Program-made: the position numbers and the translations under genes
Assembly (NCBI RefSeq): GCF_002878395.1
Contig: NC_061117.1
Coordinates: 225,392,994-225,456,993 of the forward strand
Source of the DNA: Capsicum annuum
Taxonomy: Eukaryota > Streptophyta > Magnoliopsida > Solanales > Solanaceae
Reading direction: 5' to 3'
DNA length: 64,000 nt
In this document: piece after piece, positions 51,990 through 63,369 of the stretch
Position numbering within the stretch: the stretch's first letter is position 1
How the letters are laid out: every line of letters begins with the position of its first letter
Notes under the pieces: model-generated
Told to the model about the DNA's origin: nothing
The model's input: the letters and a program-made list of their open reading frames with translations, nothing else
The model's database searches: none

Positions 51990-52239
51990 CATCATGTCGT
52001 GCACGTGCGCAAATATTTGTAAAATAATAAATTGATAAGAATAAGAAAAATTATTAATAAATTATAAAGAGTAAAAAAAATTCTAAAGTAAAGATGAAAA
52101 TCAATAATTGGTTTTCAATTGTAAAAAATATGTGAAAGTTGTATTTTGTGCCCTTTAACGGCCAGGAAACCTGAAAACGTTATTTTTAAGCACGGAGAGC
52201 AAAAATTAGGTGTCAACAGAGACGATCCCCAACCTCCCT

Positions 52240-55200
52240 GACACGTCCCGGTTGATTTTCGGCCTACAGCACGCCCGAAACCCGGGCCCAACCCTAAAAC
52301 CGTGGGCTATAGCACACCGATTCGGACCGAAAATGCTCTGTTTGCATCGTTTTGCACGTTTGTCGACCCAAGTGTCCACAAAAATTTAAACGGACCAAAC
52401 TGGGATGATCCCCAACCTCCCTGGCACGCCCCGGTCAATTTTCGGCCAACAACACACCCAAACACCGAGCCCACCCCCAAAACTGTGGGCTATAACACAC
52501 CGATTTGGCCCGAAAATGCCTCGTTTGTATTGTTTTGCTTGTTTGTCCACCCACATAGCCACAAAAATTTAAACGAACCACACTGGGATGATCCCCAACC
52601 TCCCTGGCATGCCCTGATCAATTTTTGGCCTACAGCATGCTCGGACCCCGGCCCACCCCTGAAATCGTGGGCTATATCACAGCGATTTGCCCCAACATGC
52701 CCCGTTCGCACCATTTCGCCCGTTTGTCAACCCAAATGGCCACTAAAGATAAAATAAACCACACTGGGATGATCCACAACCTCCCTGGCATGCCCCGATC
52801 GATTTTCGACCCACAACACGCCCGAACCCTGGGCACACCCCAAAACTGTAGGCTATAGGACACCGATTTGGCCCGAAAATGCCTCGTTCACGCCGTTTCG
52901 CCCGTTTGTCTACCCAAATAGCCACAAAAAATTAAATGGACCACACTGGGACTATCCCCACCCTCCCTGGTAGACCTCGGTTGATTTTCGGCGCACAGAA
53001 CTCCCAAACCTCAGGCCCACCCCTAAGACCGTGGGATATAGCATGCCAATTTGGCCCAAAAATGTTTCGTTCTCGCCGTTTTTCCCGTTTGTCAACCCAA
53101 ATGGCCACGATAATTTAAATGTACCACACTGGGACGATCTCTACCTCCCTGGCATATCCCGATCAATTTTCAACCCACAACAAGCCCAGACCCCGGGCCC
53201 ACCCCCAAAACCTTGGGCTATAGCACATCGATTTGGCACAAAAATGCTCCGTTCGTGCCGTTTCGCATATTTGTCAACCCAAATGGCCATGAAAATTTAA
53301 ACGGACCATACAGGGACAATCCACAACCTCCCTGGCATGCCCCGATCAATTTTCGACCCACAGTACGCTCTACCCCAGGCCCACCCTTGAAACCGCCGAC
53401 TATAGCACACAGATTTAGCACAAAAATGCCCCATTCATGACGTTTCGCCCGTTTGTCCACCCACATAGCCACAAAAATTTAAACAGACCACACTGGGATG
53501 ATTTCCAACCTCCTAGCACTCGCCAGCCAATTTTTGGCCCACAGCACGCTGGACCCCGGGCCCACCCCCAAAACTATGCGCTATAGCACACTGATTTGGC
53601 ATGAAAATGCTCCGTTCGCATTGTTTTGCCGTTTGTCCACCCAAATGGACAAGAAAATTTAAACGGAGAACACTGGGACAACCCCCAACCTCTCTGGAAC
53701 TCTCGAACCCCGGGCCCACCCCCAAAATTATGGGCTATAGCACACCGATTAAGCTTGAAAATGCCCCGTTCGCGCCATTTCGCCTGCCTGTCCACCCAAA
53801 TAGCCATGAAAATTTAAATGGACCACACTGGGATAATCTTCAACCTCTCTGGCATGCTCCGGTCGATTATGGGCCCAAAGCATACCCAAAGTCTGGGCCC
53901 ACCCCCAAAACTGTGGGCTATAGCACACCGATTTGACTCGAAAATGTCCTGTTTGCGCTATTTTGCCCGTCTGTCCACCCAAATGGCCACAAAAATTTAA
54001 ACGGACCACACTGGGATGATCCGAACCTCCCTGGCACCCCCTGTCGATTTACAACCTGCAGCATGCCCGAACCCCGAGCTCACCACCAAAATCGTGGCTA
54101 TAGCACACCAATTTGGCCCGAAAATTACTCCTTCACGCTGTTTCGCCTGTTTGTCCACCCAAATGAATACAAAAATTTAAATGGACCATGTTGGGACGAT
54201 CGTCAACCTCCCTGGAACGCACTGGTAGAATTTTAGCCGACAGCACGCCCGGACCCTAGGCCCACCCCCAAAACTGTGGGATATAGCATAAAGATTTGGC
54301 CCGAAAATTCCCCGTTCACGCCATTTCGCCTGTTTGTCCATCTAAATGGCCATAAAAATTTAAATGGACCATACTAGGACGATCCCCAATCTTCCTGCCA
54401 TGCCCCGATCAATTTTTGTCCCATAGCATGCCCCAACCCCTGGCCTACCCAAAACCGTGGACTATAGCACACCGACTTGGATCGAAACTGCCCCATTCGA
54501 GTCATTTTGGCCGTTTGTCCACCCAAATGGCCATGAAAATTAAACGGACCATACTCGGATGATCCCCAACCTACTTGGCACACCTCAATCGATTTTTGGC
54601 CCACAGCACGCTCGGACCCCGAGCCCACCCCAAAACCATGAGCTATAGCACACCAATTTGGCCTGAAAATACCCCGTTTGAGTTGATTCGCCCGTTTGTC
54701 TACCCAAATAGCCACGAAAAATTAAACGGACCATACTGGGATGATCCTCAACCTCCCTGGACTACCTCGATCAATTTTTAGCCCACAGTACGTTCGAACC
54801 CCAAGCTTACCCCCGAAACCGTGGGCTATAGCAAACCGATTTGACTCAAAATGCCCTGTTCGTGCCATTTCGCTCGTTTGTCTTCCCAAATGGCCACGGA
54901 AATTTAAACGAACCACATTGGGATGATCCCCAACCTCCCTGGCATGCCCCAATTGATTTTTAGCCCACAGCATGCTCAGACCCCGAGCCCACCCAAAAAC
55001 CGTGGGCTATAGCACACTAATTTGGCCAAAAAATACTCCGTTCGCTCGTTTCACACGTTTATCCATCCAAATAGCCACAAAAATTTAATTGGACCACACT
55101 GGGATATCTCCAACCTCCCTGGCTCGCCTCGGCCAAATTTTAGCCAACAGCACGCTCGGATATGGACCCATCCCCAACATCGTGGGCTATAGCACACCGA

Positions 55201-58100
55201 TTTTGCCTGAAAATGCCTCGTTCACGCCGTTTTGCACATTTGTCCACCCAAATACCCACAAAAAATTAAACGAACCATACTGGGACAATCCCCAATCTCC
55301 CTGACATGCCCCGGTCAATTTTTAGCCCACAACACGCTTGGACCCTGAGCCCACCCCCAAAACCATGGGCTATAGCACACCGATTTGGCCTGAAAATGTG
55401 CTGTTTGCGTTGTTTCGCACGTTTGTCCACCCAAATGGCCACGAAAATTTAAATAGACCACACTGGGATTATGCCCAACCTCCCTGGCATGCACGAATTG
55501 ATTTTTGGCTGACAACACACCCGGGCCCCGGGCCCACCCCCAAAATCGTGGGCTATAGCACACAGATTTGGCCCAAAACCACCCCGTTCACGCTGTTTTG
55601 CCCGTTTCTCCACATAAATTAAGACACACAACACTGGGATGCTCCCCAACCTCCCTGGCTTGCCCCAATCAATTTTTAGCCCACAGCACGCCTGGACCTC
55701 GGGCTCACCCCCGAAACTATAAGCTATAGCACACCGATTTGGCCCAAAAATGCTCCGTTCGCCCCGTTTTGCCCGTTTGTCCACCCAAATGGCCACAAAA
55801 ATTTAAACGGACCATACTGGGATGATCCCCAACTTCCGTAGCAATTCTCGGTCGATTTTTGACCTACAGCACGCCCGAACCTCAGGCCCAACCTCAAAAC
55901 CGTAGGCTATAGCACACCAATTTAGCCCGAAAATGCCTCGTTTGCATCGTTTTGGACATTTGTCCGCCCAAATGGCCACAAAAATTTAAACGGACCAAGT
56001 TAGGATGATCCCAAACCTCTCTAGCATGCCCCGGTAAATTTTTGGCCCACAGCACGCTCGAACCCCGGGCCCACCCTCAAAACTGTGGGCTATAACACAC
56101 CGATTTGGCCCGAAAATGGCCCGTTTGCATCATTTTGCTCGTTTGTCCACGTATATGGTCACAAAAGTTTAAATGGACCACACCGGGACGATCCCCAACC
56201 TCCCTGGCATGCCTCGGTTAATTTTTGGATTACAACACGCCCGGACCCGGGATCACCCTCAAAATCGTGGGCTATATCACTGCGATTTGCCCCAAAAATG
56301 TCCCGTTCGCACCGTTTTGCCCGTTTGTCCACCCAAATGGCTACTAAAAATTAAACAAACCACACTGGGATGATCCTCAACCTCCCTGGCACGCCCCGAT
56401 TGATTTTTGGACCACAGTACGCCCGAACCTCAGACACACCCCCAAATCCATAGGCTATAGCACACCAATTTGACCCGAAAATGCCTCGTTTGCATCGTTT
56501 TGCCCGTTTGTCCACCCAAATGGCCACAAAAATTAAACGGACCACACTAGGACGATCCTCAACCTCCCTGGCATGCCCCGATCAATTTTTAGCCCACAGA
56601 ACTATCGAACCTTGGGCCCACCCCTAAGACCGTGGGCTATAGCACACCGATTTAGCCCAAAAATGCCCCGTTCGCGCCATTTTTCCCGTTTGTCAACCCA
56701 AATAGCCAAGATAATTTAAACGAACCATACTTGGATAATCTCCACCTCCCTGGCATACCTCAATTGATTTTCGACCCACAGCAAGCACGGACCCTGGACC
56801 CACCTCCAAAACCGTGGGTTATAGCACACAGATTTGGCCCAAAAATGCCTCGTTCGCGCCGTTTTGCCTATTTGTCAACCTAAATGGCCATGAAAATTTA
56901 AACGGACCATACTGAGATGATCCCCAACCTTCCTGGCATGCCCCAATCAATTTTTGGTCCACAGTACGCTCAAACCCCAGGCCCACCCTTGAAACCATCG
57001 GCTAAAGCACACCAATATGGCCCAAAAATACCCCATTCACGATGTTTCATCCATTTGTCCATCCAAATAGCCACAAAAATTTAAACGGACCACACTGGGA
57101 TGATCTCCAACCTCCCTGGCATGCGTCAGTCAATTTTTGACCCACAGCACGCCCGGACCCCGGCCCACGTTCGAAACCATGGGCTATAGCATACTGATTT
57201 AGCGCGAAAATGCCCCGTTCGTACTGTTTTGCCTGTTTGTCCACCCAAATAGCTAAGAAAACTTAAACGAACCACACTGGGATGACCCCAACCGCTCTGG
57301 TACGCCCGTACCCCAGGCCTTCCGCCAAAATTATGGGCTATAGCAACCGATTTGGCTCGAAAATGCCTCGATCACGTCTTTTCGCCTGCTTGTCCACCCA
57401 AATGGCCATGAAAATTTAAATAGACCACACTGGGACAATTTCCAAGCTCCCTGACATGCCCCACTCTATTTTGGGCCTACGGCACGCCCGAAACCCGAGC
57501 CCACCCCCAAAACTGTAGGCTATAGCACACTGATTTGCCCCAAAATTCCTTGTTTGCACTATTTTGTCTGTCTGTCCACCCAAATGGCCACGAAAATTTA
57601 AACGGAACACACTGGGACTATCCCAATCTCCCTGGTATGCCCCTGTCGATTTTTGACCCACAGCACGCCCGAACCCCGAGCCCACCCCCAAAATCGTGGC
57701 TATAGCAATTGATTTGGCCCGAAAATGACTCGTTCGCATTGTTTTGCCTGTTTGTCCACCTAAATGGCCACAAAAATTTAAATGTACCACACTGGGACGA
57801 TCTCCAACCTCTCTGAAATGCACTGGTAGATTTTTGCCCCACAGCACGCCCGGACCCTAGGTCTACTCCCGAAACCGTGGGATATAGCACACGCATTTGG
57901 TCTGAAAATGCCCCGTTCACGTCGTTTTGCTCGTTTGTCCACCCAAATGACCACAAAAATTTGAACGGACCACACTGGGATAATCCCTAACCTTCCTGGC
58001 ATGCCCCAATCGATTTTTGGCCCACAACATGCCCCGACCCCTGGCGCACCAAAACCGTGGGTTATAGCACACCGATTTGGTCCAAAACCGCATCGTTCGA
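52240..58100 (+). repeat. Tandem duplication of a 20-monomer segment (about 3.6 kb)
   Basis: Variants at 52.24-54.5 kb recur about 3.6 kb later. TTTGCATCGTTTTGxAC occurs near 52340 and 55940. GGGCTATATCACxGCGATTT occurs near 52668 and 56269. CCTAAGACCGTGGG occurs near 53022 and 56623. ATAATTTAAA with a CTACCTCCCTGG or CCACCTCCCTGG form occurs near 53109 and 56710. The shortened monomers near 53695 and 57295 also correspond. A related partial copy of the same variants (ACTGGTAGAATTT, GGGATATAG) precedes the long LTR at 49.3-49.65 kb. Confidence 0.75.
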
Positions 58101-58899
58101 GCTGTTTCGCCAGTTTGTCCACCCAAATGGCCACAAAAATTTAAACAGACCACACTGGGATGATCCCCAATCTCCTTGGCATGCCTCGATCAATTTTTGG
58201 CACACAGCATGCCCAAACCCTGGGCCCACCCCAAAAACCGTGGGCTATAGCACACCGATTTGGCCTGAAAATGCCCCGTTCGTGCTGTTTTGCCCGTTTG
58301 TCCGTCCAAATAGTCACGAAAATTTAAACGGACCACACTGGGATGATCCCCAACCTCCCTGGCACACCCCAATTGATTTTCGACCCACAACACACCCGGA
58401 CCTCGAGCCCACCCCCAAAACCGTAGGCTATAGCACGCTAATTTGGCCCGAAAATGCCCCTTTAGCGTCGTTTTGCTTGTTTGTCCACCCAAATGGCCAT
58501 GATAATCTAAATGAACCACACTGGGATGATCCCCAATCTCCCTGACAGAACCCGATCGATTTTTGACCCACAGCACGCCTGGACCCCGGGACCATCCCCA
58601 AAATAGTGGGCAATAGCACACCGATTTAGCCTAAAAACCCCCCGTTCACGCCGTTTCGCCTGTATATCCATCCAAGGCCACAAAAATTTAAACGGACCAC
58701 ACTGAGTTGATCCCCAACCTCCCTGGCAAGTCCTGGTCAATTTTTAGCCCACAGCCCGCCTGAACACAGAGCCCACCCCTGAAATCATGGGCTATAGCAC
58801 ACTGATTTAACCCAAAATACTTCGTTCATGCCGTTTCACCCGTTGGTCTACCTAAATGGCCACAAAAATTTAAACGGACCATACCGGGACGATCCTCAA

Positions 58900-58927
58900 C
58901 CTCCCTGGCACTCCCCGACCTCCCTGG
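58900..58927. other. Head-to-head inversion junction in the satellite
   Basis: The forward monomer runs up to CCTCCCTGGCACTCCCCGA and then switches to the inverted unit (TCCGTTTAAATTTTTGTGG) from about 58926. The 9-bp string CCTCCCTGG occurs at 58900-58908 and again at 58919-58927, straddling the switch. Upstream units read in the plus orientation and downstream units in the minus orientation. Confidence 0.9.
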
Positions 58928-61900
58928 TCCGTTTAAATTTTTGTGGCTATTTGGGTGGAGAAACGGGCAAAACGACACGAACGAGGCATTTTTGGGTCAA
59001 ATTAATGTGTTATTGCCCACGATTTTAGGGTGGGCCTGGGATCCGAGTGTGCTGTGGCCCAAAAATCGACCAGTGCGTACCAGGGAGGTTGGGAATCATC
59101 CCAGTGTGGTTCGTTTAAATTTTTGTGGCCATTTGGGTGGACAAACGAGCGAAACAATATGAATGGGGTATTTTCTGGCCAAATAAGTGTGCTATTATAG
59201 CCCACGATTTTGGGGGTGGGCCCGGGGTTCGGGCGTGTTGTGGGCCAAAAAATGATCGGAGCAAGCCAGGGAGATTGGGGATCGTCTCATTATAGTTTGT
59301 TTAAATTTTTGTGGCCATTTGGGTGGATAAATAGGTAAAATGGCATGAAAGGAGCAATTGTTAACCAAATCAATGTGCTATAGGCTACGGTTTTGGGGGT
59401 GGGCCTGGGGTCCGGGTGTGCTGTGGTCTGAAAATCAACCGGGGCATGCCAGGGAGGTTGGGTATCATTCTAGTATAGTCCGTTTAAATTTTCGTGGCCA
59501 TTTGGGTGGACAAACGGGCAAAATAGCGCAAATGGGGAATTTTTGGGTCAAATCGATGTGCTATAGCCCACGATTTTAGGGGTGGACTCTTGGTCCGTAC
59601 GTGTTGTCGGTTGAAAATCAATCGGGGCACGCCAGGGTTGTTGGAGATCGTCCCAGTATGGTTCATTTAAATTTTTGTGGCCATTTGGGTGGACAAACGG
59701 GCAAAACGGTGCGAACGGGGCATTTTCGGGCCAAATTAGTGTGCGATAGCCTATGGCTTTGTGGGTGAGCCTGGGTTTCGGGTGTACTGTGAGCCAAAAA
59801 ATGACAGGAGCATGCTAAAAAGATTAGGGATCATCCCAGAGTGGTCCGTTTAAATTTTTATGGCCATTTGGGTGGCTAAACAGGCGAAACAGCGCAAACG
59901 GGGCATTTTTAGGCCCAAACGCTGTAGCCCACAATTTTGAGGGTGGACCTGGGGTCCGGGCGTGCTGTGGGCCGAAAATCAACTGGATCTTGCGAAGGAG
60001 TTTGGGGATTGTCCCAGTGTGCTCAGTTTAAATTTTCTTGGCCATTTGGGTGGACAAACAGGCGAAACGACACAAACGGGGCATTTTCGAGCCAATTCAG
60101 TGTGCTATAGCCTACGGTTTTGGGGGTGGGCCTGAGGTCCGGGCGTGCTGTGGGTTGAAAATCAATCGGGGCATGCCAGGGAGGTTGGGGATCGTCCCAG
60201 TGTGGTCCGTTTAAATTTCCGTGGCCATTTGTGTGGATAGATGGGCGAAATGACGCAAACGGGGCATTTTTGGGCTAAATCGGTGTGCTATAGCCCACTG
60301 TTTTAGGGGTGGGCCAGGGGTCCAAGCGTGCTGTGGGCTAAAAATCGATCGAGGCGTGCCACGGAAGTTAGGGATGGTCCCAGTGTGGTCATTTTAAATT
60401 TTTTTGGCTATTTGGGCGGACAAACGGGCGGAACGGGGCAAACGAGGCATTTTCAGGCCAAATTGGTGTTCTATTACCTATGGTTTCGCGGGTGGGCCTG
60501 GGATTCGGGCGAGCTATGGGTCAAAAATTGATTGGGGCATGCCAGGGAGGTTGGGGATCCTCCCAGTGTGTCCGTTTAAATTTTCATAGCCATTTGGGTG
60601 GCTAAACGGGCGAAACTGCACAAACGTGGCATTTTTAGGCTAAATCGTGTGTTCTAGCCCTTGGTTTTGGGGGTGGGCCTGGGGTCTGGGCGTGGTGTGG
60701 GTTGAAAATCGACCAGATCTTGCCAAGAAGGTTGGGGATCATCCCCGAATATTCCGTTTAATTTTTTGTGGCATTTGGGTGGACAAATAGGCAAAACGGC
60801 ATGAATGGGGCTTTTTCGACCCAAATCAGTGTGCTATAGCCCACGATTTCGAGGTTGGACAGGGATTCAGGCGTGCTGTGGGCTGAAAATTGACCGAGGC
60901 ATGCCAAGGAGGTTGGGGATCGTCCTAGTGTGGTTCGTTTAAATTTTCATGGCCATTTGGATGGACAAACGGGTGAAACGGCGCGAATGGGGTCTTTTCA
61001 GGCCAAATTGGTATGTTATAGCCCATGGTTTCGGGAGTGGGCCCGGGGTCCAGGCGTGCTTTGGACCAAAGATCGATCGATGCGTGCCAGGGAGGTTAGG
61101 GATCATCCCAGTCTGGTCCGTTTAAATTTTCATGGCCATTTGGGTGGACAAACGGGCAAAACGGCGCGAACGGGGTATTTTTGGGCTAAATTGGTGTGCT
61201 ATAGCCCCGTTTTCAGGGGTGGCCAGGGATCCGGGTGTGCTGTGGGTTGAAAATTGATTGGGGCGTGTCATGGAGGTTTGGGATTATCCCGGTGTGGTTC
61301 GTTTAAATTTTTGTGGCCATTAAGGTGCACAAACAAGCGAACGGGGCATTTTCGGGCTAATCGGTGTGCTATAGCCCACGATCTCGAGGGTGGACCCGGG
61401 GTACGACCATGTTATGGGCCAAAAATCGACCAGGGCATGTCAGGGAGGTTGGGGATCATCCCAGTGTGGTTCGTTTAAATTTTCATGGCTATTTGGGTGG
61501 AAAAACGGGCAAAATGGCGTGAATGGGGTATTTTTGGGTCAAATCGGTGTGCTATAGCCCATGATTTTAGGGGTGGGCCTAAGGTCAGGAGTGTTGTGGG
61601 CCGAAAATCGACCGGGGCATGCCAGGGAGATTGGGGATCATCCCAGTGTGGTCCGTTTAAATTTTCGTGGCCATTTGGGTGGACAAACGGGCGAAACAGC
61701 GTGAACAGGGCATTTTCAAGCTAAATCGGTGTGCTATGCCCACGGTTTCAGGGGTGGATCCGGGGTTCGAGTGTACTGTGGGCCAAAAATCGATCGGGGA
61801 GTGCTAGGGGAGTTAGGGATCGTCCCAGTGTGGTCCATTTCAATTTTTGTGGCCATTTGAGTGGACAAACTGGCGAAACGACGCGAACGGGGCATTTTCG

Positions 61901-63369
61901 GGCCAAATCAGTGTGCTATAGTCACGGTTTTGGGGGTAGGCCTGGGGTCCAGGCTTGTTGTGGGCAAAAAATTGATCGGGTCATGCCAGGGTGGTTGAGA
62001 ATCGTCCCAGTGTGGTTCGTTTAAATTTTTGTGTCCATTTGGGTGGACAAATGGGCGAAACGGAGTGAACGGAACATTTTCAGGCCAAATCGGTATGCTA
62101 TAACCCACGGTTTTGGGGGTGGGCCCATGGTCCGGGTGTGCTGTGTGCCAAAAATTTTTTGGGGCGTGCCAGGGATGTTGGTGATCGTCCCAATGTTGTC
62201 CGTTTAAATATTTGTTGCCGTTTGGGTGGACAAACGGGCGAAACGGCGCGAACGGAGCATTTTTGGGCCAAATCGGTGTGCTACAGCCTATGATTTCGGG
62301 GGTAGGCCCAGGGTTCGGGCATGCTATGGGCTAAAAATCGATCGGGGCATGCCAAGAAGGTTGGGGATCATCCCAGTGTGGTCCGTTTAAATTTTTGTGG
62401 CCATTTGGGTGGACAAACGGGTGAAACGGTGCGAGCGGGGTATTTTCGGGCAAAATTGGTGTGCAATAGCCCACGATTTTGGGGGTGGGCCTAGGCATGC
62501 TGTGGACCAAAAATTGATCGGGGTTTGCTAGGGAGGTTAGGGATCGTTCCAGTGTGGTCAGTTTAAATTTTCGTGGCCATTTGGGTGGACAAACAGGAAA
62601 AATGGCGCGAATGGGGCATTTTCAGGCTAAATCTGTGTGCTATAGCCCACGATTTTAGGGGTGGGCCCGAGGTTTGGGCATACTGTTGGCCAAAAATCGA
62701 TCGGGGCGTGCCAAGGATGTTGGGGATCGTCCCAATGGTCCGTTTAAATTTTCGTGGCCATTTAGGTGGACAAACGGGAGAAATAGCGCAAACGGGGCAT
62801 TTTTGGACCAAATCGGTGTGCTATAGCCTACGGTTTCGATGGTGGGCCCGGGGTCCGGGTGTGTTGTGGATCAAAAATCAATCGGGGTATACCAGGTAGG
62901 TTTGGGATCGTCCCAGTGTGGTCCGTTTAAATTTTTGTGGCCATTTGGGTGGACAAACGGGCAAAACGGAGCGAACGGGGCTTTTTCAGGCCAAATCGGT
63001 GTGCTATATAGCCTACGGTTTCAGGGATGGGCCCGGGGTCGGAGCGTGCTGTGGGCCGAAAATTGACCGGGGCATGCCAGGGAGGTTGGGGATCGTCCCA
63101 GTGTGGTCCATTTAAATTTCCGTGTTAATTTGGGTGGACAAACAGGCGAAATGGCACGAACGGGATATTTTCAGACCAAAACGGTGTGCTATAGCCCACG
63201 GTTTCAAGGGTAGGCCTAGGGTCCGGGCGTGTTGTGGGCCAAAAATTGATCGAGGCGTGCCAGGGAGGTTGGGGATCGTCCCAGTGTGGTCTGTTTAAAT
63301 TTTTGTGGCCATTTGGGTGGACAAACGGGCGAAACGGCGCAAACAGAGCATTTTCGGGCCAAATCGGTG
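58928..63369 (-). repeat. 183-bp satellite array, block 4, inverted (about 24 monomers)
   Basis: The same monomer, now reading on the minus strand: GTTTAAATTTTTGTGGCC, then ATTTGGGTGGACAAACGGGC, GGTGTGCTATAGCCCACGG, GGGGCATGCCAGGGAGGTTG, ATCATCCCAGTGTGGTCC. Spacing near 59115, 59301 and 59484 is about 183-186 bp. A 4-monomer local duplication is suggested by paired variants (GGATCTTGCGAAGG at 59985 with AGATCTTGCCAAGA at 60715; GGCTAAACxGGCGAAAC near 59873 and 60600). It stops mid-monomer at AAATCGGTG, directly against LINE sequence. Confidence 0.96.

Larger units (their letters stand above)
49654..52218 (-). mobile_element. Long solo LTR (2565 bp) inserted in the satellite
   Basis: The AT-rich insert begins TGTCATACCC and ends GGTGTCAACA, with TG...CA ends and short TGT/ACA inverted tips, between near-identical 5-bp duplications. 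On the minus strand it starts TGTTGACACC and carries a TATA box, TATAAATAGG, at 51577-51568; minus is therefore the likely transcription direction. There is no internal coding region, so it is a solo LTR. Long LTRs of this style occur in plant Ty3/gypsy elements; the lineage is not established. It contains two small internal tandem repeats, an inverted repeat and an AT microsatellite. Short open frames such as 51043-51255 show no known domain. Confidence 0.82.
52219..58927 (+). repeat. 183-bp satellite array, block 3 (about 37 monomers)
   Basis: Forward satellite continues in phase after the long solo LTR. The first 5 bp, GAGAC, are the right target duplication. It is organised largely as a tandem pair of about 3.6-kb segments and contains shortened monomers near 53695 and 57295. 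It ends at the head-to-head junction. No other feature is seen. Confidence 0.96.

Noticed and set aside
4185..63369. Hundreds of open frames, some over 150 codons (for example 25358-25873, 58057-58545 and 15658-16161), with recurring peptides such as PFVHPNGHKNLN
   Set aside because: The monomer is 183 bp = 61 codons, so any frame open in one monomer tends to stay open in the next. Frames are open on both strands and in several phases, are broken by random indels, and show no known domain. They are shadows of the satellite.
4185..63369. Centromeric or subtelomeric identity of the array
   Set aside because: The monomer length would fit, but nothing here shows centromeric retroelements or telomere repeats, and the array sits in a LINE beside a gene. 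Left open, not claimed.
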